Below, piece by piece: positions 33,901-43,540 of a stretch of 64,000 bases of DNA. The notes under the pieces are model-generated. The model did not search any database. It was given only the letters and a program-made list of their open reading frames with translations, and was not told the origin of the DNA. Origin of the DNA: Flavobacterium rivuli WB 3.3-2 = DSM 21788 (lineage in GTDB: Bacteria; Bacteroidota; Bacteroidia; Flavobacteriales; Flavobacteriaceae); assembly GCF_000378485.1 (NCBI RefSeq), contig NZ_KB899972.1, forward strand, positions 62,001 through 126,000, written 5' to 3'. The stretch's first letter is position 1. Every line of letters begins with the position of its first letter. The translations under genes were made by a program, and so were the position numbers.

Positions 33901-36900
33901 TTATTTAACTGGTTCTTCATTATAAAGAACAACCTCATTTGATTTTTTTGATACTTTTTCCTGTAAAGACCTAAAGACAACAAAAAGTACCGGAATTATA
34001 AGTAAACCTAAAATTACACCCGAGATCATGCCTCCTGCAGCTCCAATACTGATGGAGTGGTTCCCTTGGGCTGAGGGACCTGTGGCACTCATCATTGGAA
34101 TCAAACCAACAACAAAAGCAAGCGATGTCATAATAATTGGTCGAAGCCTTAGTTTTGCAGCTTCAATTGCGGCATCAATCAATGACAATCCTGCATCTCT
34201 TCGCTGAACTGCAAATTCAACTATCAGAATCGCATTTTTTGCAAGTAGGCCAATAAGCATAACTAATGCAACCTGAACATAAATACTGTTTGCAATACCC
34301 GTTAAACCAATGGCAACAAAAACACCAAATATTCCAACTGGAATCGATAACATCACTGCCAGGGGTAAAATATAACTTTCATATTGTGCGGCCAATAAAA
34401 AGTAAACAAACACCATACACAAAATAAAAATAACTATTGCCTGGTCACCTGAAGCTATTTCTTCGCGTGTTTGCCCTGAAAATTCATAGGTATAACCTGC
34501 GGGTAGGAATTTTTCAGCTACTTCCTCAACTGCTTTAATAGCTGCTCCTGAACTGTAACCTGTTTTTGGAATTGCATTTAGCGAAATTGAATTGAAAAGA
34601 TTATACCTTGAGACTGTCTCCGATCCGTAAATACGTCTTAATTTCACTAAAGTATTAATCGGTACCATTTCACCATTTTTATTTTTCACAAATACACGGT
34701 CAATGGAAGATGGATTTGCTCTGCCGGCAATATCAGCCTGAACCATCACCCTGTAATATTTCCCGAAACGATTAAAATCTGACACCTGAGCACTTCCAAA
34801 ATAGACCTGCATGGTTTCTAAAATATCTTTAACATTTACTCCCAATTGATCTGCTTTATCATTATCAATATCCAACTCTAACTGCGGATAATCCGCATTA
34901 AAACTGGTAAATGCGGCGGCTATTTCCGGACGTTTAGTGAGTTCTTTGATAATATTTTGAGAAATTCCACTAAATTTATCCAGTTTGCCTCCTGATTTAT
35001 CCTGAAGGACTATATCGAGTGCTTCAACATTACTAAATCCAGGAACAGTTGGGAAATTGAAAACGAAAAAACTACCGCCGTTTAAATTACCTAATATACC
35101 ACGTATATTATCCATGAGCTCATCAAGGTTTTTAACCTCACCGCGTTCTTTATTTGGTTTTAATTGTGCGTATATAATTCCTTTTGACGGACTCATTGAA
35201 TTAGTCATTACATCAAAACCAGAAATAGCAGTTACAAAGCGGACTGCATCAAGGCCTTTCATTTTGTCTTCGGCGACTTTCATTACTTTCTGAGTTCCAT
35301 CTAATGTAGTTCCCGATGGAGTGCTTACCGCAATAGCAATAAAGCCCTGATCTTCTGTTGGTATAAATGCTGATGGGGTTGATTTTATCAAAAATACTGT
35401 AGCTAAAGTAATTAGCGATAAACCACCCATAGTTAACCATTTATGGCGAATCAGCACTTTTAATCCTCCCGTATAACGATTAGTTAAAGCATTAAAACTG
35501 CCATTAAATCCTATGAAGAATTTTTCTTTGAAACTGTGTTTTACAATAGTTTCCTGATTATCATGGTTATTTACATGTATATCTTTTAGAAATAAGGCAG
35601 TCAGCGCCGGGCTTAATGTTAGAGCGTTTACTGCTGATATTACAATTGCTATAGCCATTGTAAAGGCAAATTGCCTGTAGAATAGACCTGCAGATCCTTC
35701 CATGGATCCGACGGGTATGAATACGGCCGCCATCACTAAAGTAATAGAAATAATAGCTCCTGAAATTTCATGCATCGCCTCATGTGTGGCCTCTTTAGCT
35801 CCCAAACGCTTATGTTCCATCTTTGCATGAACCGCTTCTACTACCACAATTGCATCATCGACAACAATACCAATGGCCAGAATCAATGCAAACAAGGTTA
35901 GTAAATTGATTGAGAAACCAAACATCTGCATAAAAAAGAAGGTTCCTAATAATGCAACAGGCACAGCAATAGCAGGAATAAGTGTAGACCTGAAATCCTG
36001 CAAGAACACAAATACAATAATAAATACTAAAATAAAAGCTTCTATTAAAGTACTTTTCACCTGTCCTATGGACTCGTCCAATGCTCTTTTGGTACTAAAA
36101 AATATCTCGTGTTTTATACCTTTCGGAAAGTTTTTTGAAACTTTGTCCAAAACTTTCTTTACTGCGATTTGTGTTTCGTTTGAATTTGCTCCTGACAATT
36201 GAAGAACTCCTATAACTACCCCTTTTTTACCACTTAAACGTGTTAAGCTGCTATAAGAAAATGATCCCAGCTCTACCCTTGCAACATCTTTCAATCGAAG
36301 GACAGATCCATCTGCATTAGCTTTTATGACAATCTTTTCATATTCTTCAGGTTTAGTCAGTTTCCCTTTGTACTTGATTACATATTCGAAAACCTCTTTA
36401 CTATTCTGACCAAATTTCCCTGGTGCAGCTTCCAGATTTTTATCCTGTATAGCTTTCGTAACCTCACTAGTTGTAATCTGATAATTACTCATTTTCGCAG
36501 GATTTAACCATACACGCATTGAATAATCTTTATTGCCACCATATAAACTTGCCAACCCAACACCCGGGATTCGTTTAAGCTCAGGAATAATGTTGATTTC
36601 AGCATAGTTCCCTACGAAAGTCTGATCATACTTGGATTCATCTTCTGTATATAATCCAATACCCATCATAAAAGTAACATGTTGTTTAGACGTAGTAATT
36701 CCTTGTTGAACAACTTCAGAAGGCAGGCGGCTTAATGCTTGAGAAACCCTATTCTGTACATTAATAGCCGCTTGATTTGGGTCAGTCCCAAGTTTGAAAT
36801 ACACAGCAATGGATAAAGTACCGTCGTTGCTGGCGGTAGAACTCATATAGGTCATATCCTCGACTCCGTTAATCGATTCTTCCAGTGATGGTGCAACAGA

Positions 36901-37077
36901 ACGCAGCACCGTTTCAGCATTGGCTCCTGGATATAAAGCACTTACCATTACAGATGGCGGGGCAATATCAGGAAACTGTTGTACTGGCAGTTTTATTAAA
37001 CTGATGACACCTAATATCACCAATATGATGGAGATAACGGTTGCCAGTACGGGTCTTTGTATAAATATCTTAAACAT
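33901..37077 (-). CDS. RND efflux permease, HAE1 (AcrB-like)
   Basis: 1058 residues, full length. Twelve membrane segments and two large periplasmic loops. PDIAPPSVMVSALYPGA near residue 36 is the conserved start of the porter domain. The proton-relay helix carries the paired Asp of GIVVDDAIVVVEAV near 405, and GLLAKNAILIVEFA lies in the second half, so proton coupling looks intact. It expels hydrophobic drugs, dyes or solvents. It is located between the adaptor (7 nt gap) and the outer-membrane channel. Confidence 0.97.
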   Translation of the reverse strand: MFKIFIQRPVLATVISIILVILGVISLIKLPVQQFPDIAPPSVMVSALYPGANAETVLRSVAPSLEESINGVEDMTYMSSTASNDGTLSIAVYFKLGTDPNQAAINVQNRVSQALSRLPSEVVQQGITTSKQHVTFMMGIGLYTEDESKYDQTFVGNYAEINIIPELKRIPGVGLASLYGGNKDYSMRVWLNPAKMSNYQITTSEVTKAIQDKNLEAAPGKFGQNSKEVFEYVIKYKGKLTKPEEYEKIVIKANADGSVLRLKDVARVELGSFSYSSLTRLSGKKGVVIGVLQLSGANSNETQIAVKKVLDKVSKNFPKGIKHEIFFSTKRALDESIGQVKSTLIEAFILVFIIVFVFLQDFRSTLIPAIAVPVALLGTFFFMQMFGFSINLLTLFALILAIGIVVDDAIVVVEAVHAKMEHKRLGAKEATHEAMHEISGAIISITLVMAAVFIPVGSMEGSAGLFYRQFAFTMAIAIVISAVNALTLSPALTALFLKDIHVNNHDNQETIVKHSFKEKFFIGFNGSFNALTNRYTGGLKVLIRHKWLTMGGLSLITLATVFLIKSTPSAFIPTEDQGFIAIAVSTPSGTTLDGTQKVMKVAEDKMKGLDAVRFVTAISGFDVMTNSMSPSKGIIYAQLKPNKERGEVKNLDELMDNIRGILGNLNGGSFFVFNFPTVPGFSNVEALDIVLQDKSGGKLDKFSGISQNIIKELTKRPEIAAAFTSFNADYPQLELDIDNDKADQLGVNVKDILETMQVYFGSAQVSDFNRFGKYYRVMVQADIAGRANPSSIDRVFVKNKNGEMVPINTLVKLRRIYGSETVSRYNLFNSISLNAIPKTGYSSGAAIKAVEEVAEKFLPAGYTYEFSGQTREEIASGDQAIVIFILCMVFVYFLLAAQYESYILPLAVMLSIPVGIFGVFVAIGLTGIANSIYVQVALVMLIGLLAKNAILIVEFAVQRRDAGLSLIDAAIEAAKLRLRPIIMTSLAFVVGLIPMMSATGPSAQGNHSISIGAAGGMISGVILGLLIIPVLFVVFRSLQEKVSKKSNEVVLYNEEPVK

Positions 37078-37084
37078 TATAAAC

Positions 37085-38284
37085 TTAATTTTTGTTACTT
37101 AATTGAGTAGCTACTTTAGCCACACTTTTTTGAGGCTCAATTACCTGTCCTTCCTGTAGTCGGTCCAGACCGCTCAAAACAATCTGATCGCCGGATTTCA
37201 AACCATCTTTAATAAGATAATTGGTTCCGCTTTTGCCAATTACTGTGATAGGAATTTTATTTACTTTATTGTCTTTATGCAGAGCGAAAACGAAAACCTT
37301 ATCCTGCATTTCTAATGTGGCTGATTGTGGGACTAAAAGTACATTGTCATGCTTTAAGCCTAAACGTATCTTGCCTGTATTGCCTGAACGTAAATTGCCA
37401 TTCGTATTGTGGAAAGTGGCCCTTAATGTGATAGCACCGGTATTTTTATCAAACTGACCATTAATCATGTCAATCCTGCCTTTAATGGGATAGACTGAAT
37501 TACCGGCCAGAACCAGTTCCACTGGCGGCAGATATTTAATTCTATCCGCTGGCGTTTTTCCTGAATAGTTAGTATTGAAAATATTGAAATCTTCCTCTGC
37601 CAAAGCGAAATAAACATGTACTTCTTTAATATCGGACAGCTGTGTCAATGCGGTTTGGTCTGCCGGCGATACCAGGCTTCCCTGCTTTTTAGGTATAAGG
37701 CCTATATAGCCGTTTACTGTTGCTTTCACATTGGTGTAGCCCAGGTTAATTTGCGCTGACGCTACACTTGCCCTGGCCTGTTCTACATTTGCCTGAGCAA
37801 TCTTATAACTGGTTTTAGCTGTTTTCAACTGATAATCTGAAACCACCTTGTTTTGCACCAGCGGGGTTAATTTGTCAACTTCCAGCTGTGCGTTCAAAAC
37901 AGCGGCCTCTGCAGTGTGCATACTTGCCTTTGCATTATTTAAAGCTTCTTTGTAAGGCTGTGAATTAATTTCAAACAATGTTTGTCCTGCCGCAACATAA
38001 GCTCCTTCATTTACTAAAACTTTTTGAATATAGCCGCTGACCTGTGGACGGACATCTATATCTACAGACCCTTGAATGGATGCAGGATATTCAGTAAAGG
38101 TGGTCTGTTCACTTTCATTGACTACGCTCACAGGTAATACCGGAGGTGCTGCAGCTGCTGATTCTGGCGAAGGCTTACAGCCCACAAAGGAGGCTCCGGT
38201 AACTAAAAAAACAATCAGAAACTTTGTCTGATTAAACCGCTTAACAGTTTTAAGCGAGTTAAAAAAATTGTAGATAGTGTTCAT
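37085..38284 (-). CDS. RND efflux periplasmic adaptor (MFP, AcrA-like)
   Basis: 399 residues. A lipoprotein signal with lipobox GASFVGC and Cys near residue 36 is followed by the split biotinyl-lipoyl domain (RPQVSGYIQKVLVNEGAYV and later VNGYIGLIPKKQGSLV), a helical hairpin, and beta-barrel and membrane-proximal domains. It links the permease to the outer-membrane channel. There are 74 nt between it and the TetR gene upstream in the same direction. Confidence 0.95.
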   Translation of the reverse strand: MNTIYNFFNSLKTVKRFNQTKFLIVFLVTGASFVGCKPSPESAAAAPPVLPVSVVNESEQTTFTEYPASIQGSVDIDVRPQVSGYIQKVLVNEGAYVAAGQTLFEINSQPYKEALNNAKASMHTAEAAVLNAQLEVDKLTPLVQNKVVSDYQLKTAKTSYKIAQANVEQARASVASAQINLGYTNVKATVNGYIGLIPKKQGSLVSPADQTALTQLSDIKEVHVYFALAEEDFNIFNTNYSGKTPADRIKYLPPVELVLAGNSVYPIKGRIDMINGQFDKNTGAITLRATFHNTNGNLRSGNTGKIRLGLKHDNVLLVPQSATLEMQDKVFVFALHKDNKVNKIPITVIGKSGTNYLIKDGLKSGDQIVLSGLDRLQEGQVIEPQKSVAKVATQLSNKN

Positions 38285-38358
38285 AAGATTAAATTATATT
38301 AAAAATGATTTTTTGGGTATTAATAATCTAACAGCGTTAAATATTTGGGTAAAAAAAT

Positions 38359-38970
38359 TCAGCTGTTAATAGAAAGTGTAATGACCTTAATGGCGTCTTT
38401 TAAAATCTGCTGGTTTAGCGCATCGGTAGTCCTCCAATTGAGATGAATTAGATTGATGGACACCAGACCATGAATGACAGACCAGTACGTATTGTATTTC
38501 AAGCAGATGATATCCTCACTTATCGGTTTCTTTGTGAATAGAGCTGCGATTACCTCAGCCAGTATTTCATAAAGATTATCCGTCTCGGGAATACAGCTGC
38601 TATTTGAACAACGGACCATATCCACGCCGTACATTAAGCGGTAAAATTCCTTATGTGTAAAAGCAAAATTCCAATAGGCGATCCACATGGCTTCCATTTT
38701 ATCTTCGTTCTTTTCATATCTCTCACGCGCATCAATTATATGTTTTGTGAGTATTCGATAACCCTTCCTGGTCAGCTCCAATAAAATTCCTTCCTTGTTT
38801 GCAAAATATTCGTAGATAATCGGGGCAGTATATTCAATCTGTTCGGCGATTTTGCGCATGCTCAAGGCCTGCCATCCTTCCATTTTTGCAATATTCAAAG
38901 CTGCGTCCAGAATCTTGGCCCTGGTTTCATCTTTCAGTCGCAATATTCTTTCTTTACTTCCCATGTCCAT
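38359..38970 (-). CDS. TetR/AcrR family transcriptional regulator
   Basis: 203 residues: N-terminal helix-turn-helix (about 15-60, ALSMRKIAEQIEYTAPIIYEYFANKEGIL) quoted here only by its ends, ALSMRKIAEQ and YEYFANKEG, then an all-helical ligand domain. It is the first gene of the efflux operon and so probably the pump's local repressor. Its own promoter carries the AraC-type operator (39052-39118), so the operon seems to be under both kinds of control. Confidence 0.9.
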   Translation of the reverse strand: MDMGSKERILRLKDETRAKILDAALNIAKMEGWQALSMRKIAEQIEYTAPIIYEYFANKEGILLELTRKGYRILTKHIIDARERYEKNEDKMEAMWIAYWNFAFTHKEFYRLMYGVDMVRCSNSSCIPETDNLYEILAEVIAALFTKKPISEDIICLKYNTYWSVIHGLVSINLIHLNWRTTDALNQQILKDAIKVITLSINS

Positions 38971-39051
38971 TAGTTGTTATTCTGGTAATTGCTCTTTTTT
39001 GTTTCCTATACAACCTTTTCAATTCTTTCTTATTATATTGTTTAAACAGGG

Positions 39052-39118
39052 CAAATTTACTTGCGATATAAAGGAGTCTATTTCGTGGAAAGCTCAAAAA
39101 CTATCGCATAAAGTTCGT
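39052..39118 (-). promoter_or_regulatory. AraC-type promoter of the TetR-RND operon
   Basis: Plus-strand view: CAAATTTA (39052-39059; TAAATTTG on the reverse), 32 nt, then GCTCAAAAACTATC at 39092. About 80 nt before the TetR start. Confidence 0.75.
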
Positions 39119-39177
39119 TTCGATTCCAGTTAAATATGTGTAATTGATTAGCTTAAGAATTTTAGAATCAAGACTTA

Positions 39178-40266
39178 TCACAACGAGCCTGGAGCTACGA
39201 ATGTCTGCCAGCCGCGTAAGTGATTGATAAAGCGTTCGCTCAATCCACCTTGACGGAGGTACCCAGCCGTTACTGGAAGTTTAGGACTGTCATAGTTTGG
39301 ATTGGCCTTTACCTGAAGTGGAAAGTCCCGCTGCAAGATGCCGGCACGCGCGATCAGCACAAAATCACAGCCTTCATCCAAAAGCTCTCCGGCACGCTGG
39401 GCACTCATGATTTTGCCTGCTGTTCCTAGTCGAACGCCTTTTCGGGGAAGCTCTGTAAAGACGCTTAGCATGGACTTTCCACGAAACGAACCTTCTTGGA
39501 CCAATTGGGCTGAATCCCATAATGCAAGGTCTAAATAGTCAATCATCTCGCGATCAAAAATCTCGGAGGTGACCTCACGCAGTTCCTCCAGACGAAGTCC
39601 ATATCGCTCAATTGACAAGCGCCAGCCAATCTGAAAATCAGGCCCGCAGGCTTTGCGAATACCCTCAATGACCTCAATAGTAAAACGTGCGCGGTTTTCC
39701 AGACTTCCTCCATACTTATCCTTTCGGTTGTTTAAATACGGCGACATGAATTCCGAAAGAATCCATCCGAAGGCACCATGGACTGCGACGCCATCAAATC
39801 CTGCCAGCTGAGCCCTTTTGGCAGCCTTAATAAAGCTGTCTCGTATTGTCTCCACCTCTTCGGTTGTAATAGCTGTGACGCCATCTACCACTCCGTTGGA
39901 AGCAGGAGCTGGTATACCGCCCAGATGCGGATTGGCACGGTGTCCCGCATGGTGGAGCTGTACCGCAGAAAGCCCGCCGCCCTGTCTGATGGCTGAGGCC
40001 ATCATCTTTAGACCTGGCAAATGATCATCTTTGTGAATACCGAGCTGGCGGGCGAAAGCAATACCGCCGGCTTCTACTGTGGTAGCACAAGTTTGGATCA
40101 GTCCATACCCGCTTTGCGCGAGCTGCCTGATCCAGGTTTGATCGTACTCGGATGCGGTACCGTCAAATTCGCTTTGTTGGTTGGTAAGGGGTGCCAGCAT
40201 AAAACGATTTCTCATTTCCGGGCCATGCAAAAGAGTCAGCGGCTTAAATAAATCAGTAACAGACAT
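39178..40266 (-). CDS. Old Yellow Enzyme family NADH:flavin oxidoreductase, copy 2
   Basis: 362 residues, same length as the protein at 27978-29066 and similar throughout; differences are scattered, e.g. QQSEFDGTASEYDQTW for the variable N-terminal stretch and HLGGIPAPASNGVVDG. HHAGHRA, GFDGVAVHGAFGW and the phosphate-binding C-terminus are conserved, so both are expected to be active. The two genes lie in the same direction 11.2 kb apart. Their promoters differ: this one has the AGCTCAAAAACTATC operator, the other the ACAAAGT-type operator. This suggests separate inducers for similar enzymes. Confidence 0.92.
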   Translation of the reverse strand: MSVTDLFKPLTLLHGPEMRNRFMLAPLTNQQSEFDGTASEYDQTWIRQLAQSGYGLIQTCATTVEAGGIAFARQLGIHKDDHLPGLKMMASAIRQGGGLSAVQLHHAGHRANPHLGGIPAPASNGVVDGVTAITTEEVETIRDSFIKAAKRAQLAGFDGVAVHGAFGWILSEFMSPYLNNRKDKYGGSLENRARFTIEVIEGIRKACGPDFQIGWRLSIERYGLRLEELREVTSEIFDREMIDYLDLALWDSAQLVQEGSFRGKSMLSVFTELPRKGVRLGTAGKIMSAQRAGELLDEGCDFVLIARAGILQRDFPLQVKANPNYDSPKLPVTAGYLRQGGLSERFINHLRGWQTFVAPGSL

Positions 40267-40313
40267 GTTAATTAAATTTTAAATGAAACTTTATTTTGTT
40301 GAATTAATCAGGA

Positions 40314-40380
40314 CAAAATTAGCCTGGTATTAAAAGGCTCTGTTTCATGAAAAGCTCAAAAACTATCGTATAAAGTTTAC
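40314..40380 (-). promoter_or_regulatory. AraC-type promoter of OYE gene 2
   Basis: Plus-strand view: CAAAATTA (40314-40321), 32 nt, then GCTCAAAAACTATCG at 40354. TCATGAAA precedes the site, as at 42029. Confidence 0.75.
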
Positions 40381-40486
40381 TTAAATTTATGCCTTAGTGA
40401 GATTGTTTACCCCGACATATTGGGTATAAGGAAGTATAAACAGCTATTAAAGGAACTACTTTGTATTAAATAAATACCTAATTAAA

Positions 40487-41131
40487 TCAGATTTTTGAAA
40501 CATTAGAATCACGGCTTAAAACGGCCAGTAGCTCGTTGATCATTTTGGCCGTCGCACCCCAGATTTTATGGTCTTGCAGTGTATAATGCGGCGTTCTAAC
40601 AATATCCCCAGGAATATTTATTACACTGGAAGAGATGCTGTTCGGCTGCAAAAAATAATCTAGTCTTACTTCCAGGACATCTTCAACTTCCCTATCATCC
40701 GGCAGGAATTCCGGCCTATAGGGTAAATATCCAACTACAGGAAGTACAAAGAAATTGCTGGGACCGATAAAAATTTCGGTGAGGGTACCTAAAATTTTCA
40801 CATCACCAGTCTTCAATCCAATTTCTTCATTTGCTTCACGCAATGCCGTCTGAATCAGATCTTCATCGGTCAGTTTGTATCTACCTCCCGGAAAACCAAT
40901 TTCCCCGGAATGAAAGCCATCGTATAAAGATCGCACTATCAATGGAAAATAAATTTCGTTGGCAGATGGATACAGAAGAATCAATACAGCACTTTTTCTT
41001 GTTTGTTTATTAGGTTTTAAATCGAGATATTTCGCCGAAAAAGCTTCTAATGGCAAGTGAGTCTCTTCATCCGGAAGCGGTCCTCTAATGTTCTTGCTGA
41101 GTTTTTCTATAAAGGAGGAAAAAGATTTCAT
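40487..41131 (-). CDS. NUDIX hydrolase, CoA pyrophosphatase-like
   Basis: 214 residues. The Nudix box with the CoA-type N-terminal extension is visible: GEIGFPGGRYKLTDEDLIQT and then ALREANEEIGL, near residue 80-105, containing the catalytic REXXEE core. CoA pyrophosphatases (NudL/YeaB) split CoA and derivatives into 3'-phospho-ADP and phosphopantetheine, and can remove damaged or conjugated CoA. The gene lacks the AraC-type site of its neighbours and may be transcribed with the DsbA-like gene, though a terminator at 41213-41249 lies between them. Confidence 0.88.
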   Translation of the reverse strand: MKSFSSFIEKLSKNIRGPLPDEETHLPLEAFSAKYLDLKPNKQTRKSAVLILLYPSANEIYFPLIVRSLYDGFHSGEIGFPGGRYKLTDEDLIQTALREANEEIGLKTGDVKILGTLTEIFIGPSNFFVLPVVGYLPYRPEFLPDDREVEDVLEVRLDYFLQPNSISSSVINIPGDIVRTPHYTLQDHKIWGATAKMINELLAVLSRDSNVSKI

Positions 41132-41212
41132 TTGAGTAATATTATAAGTTTATGGAGTAAGATGAAGCAAACCTATTAACCTGTAAAAATATTTTGTACC
41201 AGATTAAAAATT

Positions 41213-41249
41213 TGAAGAAGCTAAGATCCCCATAGATTTAGCTTCTTCA
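41213..41249 (-). terminator. Terminator of the DsbA-family gene
   Basis: TGAAGAAGCTAA/TTAGCTTCTTCA, 12-bp stem with a 13-nt loop. Confidence 0.75.
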
Positions 41250-41254
41250 TTATA

Positions 41255-41935
41255 TTAGCATTCGCAAGCCCCGTCCGTACAAGATTCGCCGGCATTCATC
41301 TGGGAAACCATTGTGTTTTTTAACCAATCCTCCACTGCAGGTTTTAGATTCTCATAAGGCTGGAATCCATGACTGATTACTTTTACAGTTCCATTTTCCA
41401 GTGTAAGAAGAGTTGGAAATCCCTTAACGCCTAATTGTCTGCTGAATTCAAATCCTTCGAGTGTTTTCCTTTTCATATCATCAGAATTAAAATTTTCCAA
41501 AAAAACAGTTCTTTCAATTCCAATTTCTTCAGCAAGTGCGGCAAGTATCTCACCATTTGTGATATCTTTTCCCTCAACGTAAAATGATTTCTGCAGAATA
41601 TTCAAAAACTCAAAGTCCTTATGCGGAAATATTTTCTGAACGACAGTGAGTGCACGGCTTGACGACTCCGTGTCGTAGCGGAACGTATTCGAAACAAATT
41701 TCATTGAATGATCGAAATACTGGCCGCTTCGTGAGTTTACATTTGTCCAATGATATTCAAGAAAATCTTTATATTCCTCTGTAACCACTTGCTTGCTTCC
41801 TGGGGAAAACCCTCCCGATATAATTTGCAGGTCAATTTCCGGATGGTCTTCTTTTAATTTTTTCACTACAGGACTAAAGCCGTAGCACCATGAACACATC
41901 GCATCTGTGAAATAGAACATTTTCATAATTCGCAA
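41255..41935 (-). CDS. DsbA-family protein, FrnE-like
   Basis: 226 residues. A thioredoxin-fold start with the redox motif CSWCYGFSP (Cys near residues 14 and 17) and an inserted helical domain are typical of DsbA/FrnE cytosolic thiol oxidoreductases. The cis-Pro loop is GVKGFPTLLTL. There is no signal peptide, so it acts in the cytosol. The tail GESCTDGACEC holds three more cysteines, which could bind metal or form a second redox centre. Its promoter carries the AraC-type operator at 42038. Confidence 0.88.
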   Translation of the reverse strand: MRIMKMFYFTDAMCSWCYGFSPVVKKLKEDHPEIDLQIISGGFSPGSKQVVTEEYKDFLEYHWTNVNSRSGQYFDHSMKFVSNTFRYDTESSSRALTVVQKIFPHKDFEFLNILQKSFYVEGKDITNGEILAALAEEIGIERTVFLENFNSDDMKRKTLEGFEFSRQLGVKGFPTLLTLENGTVKVISHGFQPYENLKPAVEDWLKNTMVSQMNAGESCTDGACEC

Positions 41936-41997
41936 TTTTAATATTTGTATTGAAGAATTTTAAGAAGACTTACTCAAATTCTTGTTATTTAGCAATA

Positions 41998-42064
41998 CAA
42001 AATTAACCTCATTATATGCGAGGCTCTTTCATGAAAAGTTCAAAAAATATCCTGTAAAGTTTAG
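41998..42064 (-). promoter_or_regulatory. AraC-type promoter of the DsbA-family gene
   Basis: Plus-strand view: CAAAATTA (41998-42005), 32 nt, then GTTCAAAAAATATCC at 42038, the most divergent of the four copies. It lies between the AraC gene's stop and the DsbA gene. Confidence 0.72.
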
Positions 42065-42074
42065 ATACTAAGGG

Positions 42075-42956
42075 TTAAAGCTTTTGTTGCAGCTGCTTAG
42101 GGGTACTTCTATATTTCTCCTTAAAGGAAGATATAAAGTGGGCGGGAGTTTCAAAACCTACTTCATAAGCGATTTCTGTAATATTCATTTCTGATCTTAG
42201 CAAGCTATAAGCTTCTTCGAGCCTGCGTTGAATAATCCACTTGCCGGGGTTCATTTTAAAAGTCTGGGTGAATTTGCGCTTGAAGGTCGACAAGCTGCAG
42301 TTGGCTAAGAATGCATACTGCTCAAGGGAAATATTTTCTTTATAATGACTTTGCATCAATAGCACCAGGTCTGGATTTAAATGCGTGTCCAGGCTGCGAA
42401 GCTGCATTTCAAAATTGCGTCCCTCCGGAGCCGAAATTAAAATATGAAATAACTCCGTGATTTTCAATGGCAACAACACCTCTAAACGTTTCGGATCCGC
42501 TGTGAGTGTCAGACAGGTTTTAAGCTGTAATATTAATGCGGTCATAAGCTCATCCTCTGGAAGCAGCGCCATGTCACGTATGCTCTGGGGGCATTTTTCA
42601 GTAATTACTTCATTACTATTAGCCAATATGCTGTCAACTTGGGAGTGCAGCCATTCATCAGAAAAAAAGATAATGATAGATTCGTAGCCTTGATTTGGAT
42701 CATCAACTTTATCGGTTACCAAATAAGATCCCTTCTTCATAAAAAAACCAGAACCCGCAGGAACAATCATTTTACTGCCGTGGTCCAGGATCTCTTTTGT
42801 CCCATGCAAAACTATGCTGATCAGGTTCATCTGTACGCACATATTTGCTCTTTTTACTTCTTGACGCTGTTTGTAATGGAACATATAAATATCATTATTC
42901 CATGATAAAACATCAGGGGTCTCTTTTAAAATAACATTGCAATTCAGATCACTCAT
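42075..42956 (-). CDS. AraC family transcriptional regulator
   Basis: 293 residues: N-terminal cupin-like ligand domain (about 20-150, with VPAGSGFFMKKGSYLV), then a double helix-turn-helix (about 190-290) with LEQYAFLANCSLSTFKRKF and MNITEIAYEVGFETPAHFIS. It lies directly next to one of the four AGCTCAAAAACTATC-type promoters and is the best candidate for their regulator. That assignment rests on position and motif type, not on binding data. Confidence 0.9.
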   Translation of the reverse strand: MSDLNCNVILKETPDVLSWNNDIYMFHYKQRQEVKRANMCVQMNLISIVLHGTKEILDHGSKMIVPAGSGFFMKKGSYLVTDKVDDPNQGYESIIIFFSDEWLHSQVDSILANSNEVITEKCPQSIRDMALLPEDELMTALILQLKTCLTLTADPKRLEVLLPLKITELFHILISAPEGRNFEMQLRSLDTHLNPDLVLLMQSHYKENISLEQYAFLANCSLSTFKRKFTQTFKMNPGKWIIQRRLEEAYSLLRSEMNITEIAYEVGFETPAHFISSFKEKYRSTPKQLQQKL

Positions 42957-43344
42957 AGTAAATCATTTAAAATTCAGACAGTATTATTATTTTATGATTA
43001 TAGCATAAATTCACTAATGCAGCCTGTAAAAACATGTAAATGTAAACTACTAAATATTAATAGGAATGAACAATTTTTACTTTATGATGGATAATTATTA
43101 CAATACCGTTTCAAAAGATTTAATATTATGAATGGCTCTATTGTTTTTCCTTCATTACCCTTTTCCTTAAAGATCAATACTAAATTGTACAAAAATTCTG
43201 CTTCTTCAAAATGAGCTTTTTAAAAATCTTACATATTTTAAAACATCATTTTTCTTAAAAACTTCAATACTAATTTTTGCAAAAAAAACGACCGCTATTT
43301 TTTAGCAGCCGTTTCTCGTCAATTTTCCTGCAGTGAAGCCATAT
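42957..43344. other. Intergenic, 388 bp
   Basis: Upstream region of the AraC gene and the downstream region of the DUF2798 gene, including the latter's terminator (43279-43313). No other ORF or repeat was found here; the MITE-like repeat begins at 43345. Confidence 0.5.
43279..43313 (-). terminator. Terminator of the DUF2798 gene, now separated by a MITE
   Basis: AACGACCGCTA (43287-43297)/TAGCAGCCGTT (43303-43313), 11 bp with two wobble pairs, followed on the reverse strand by eight Ts. The MITE-like repeat lies between the gene and this site. Confidence 0.75.
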
Positions 43345-43470
43345 TGCATAAATCAAAGACAATTGACCCCTTTCGCCGAATGAAAATTGACCACCATTTC
43401 TATTGATCTACAAATAATTTAGTAGCGTTATTAAAATTGGTGGAGAGGGGTCAACATAATTAGTTTATCC
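43345..43470. mobile_element. MITE-like element of about 126 bp with IS21-like ends, copy 2
   Basis: Nearly identical to 27276-27399: TGCATAAATC, AATTGACCCCTTTCGCC, inner TTGACCACC and right end GGGGTCAACATAATTAG. No coding capacity. Insertion lies between a gene and its terminator. Confidence 0.7.
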
Positions 43471-43540
43471 AGGCTATCATAAATACAAGCCTTAAACTTC
43501 ATGTCGCGCCTACATTTAAGGTGCCTGGCCTGATTTACTT

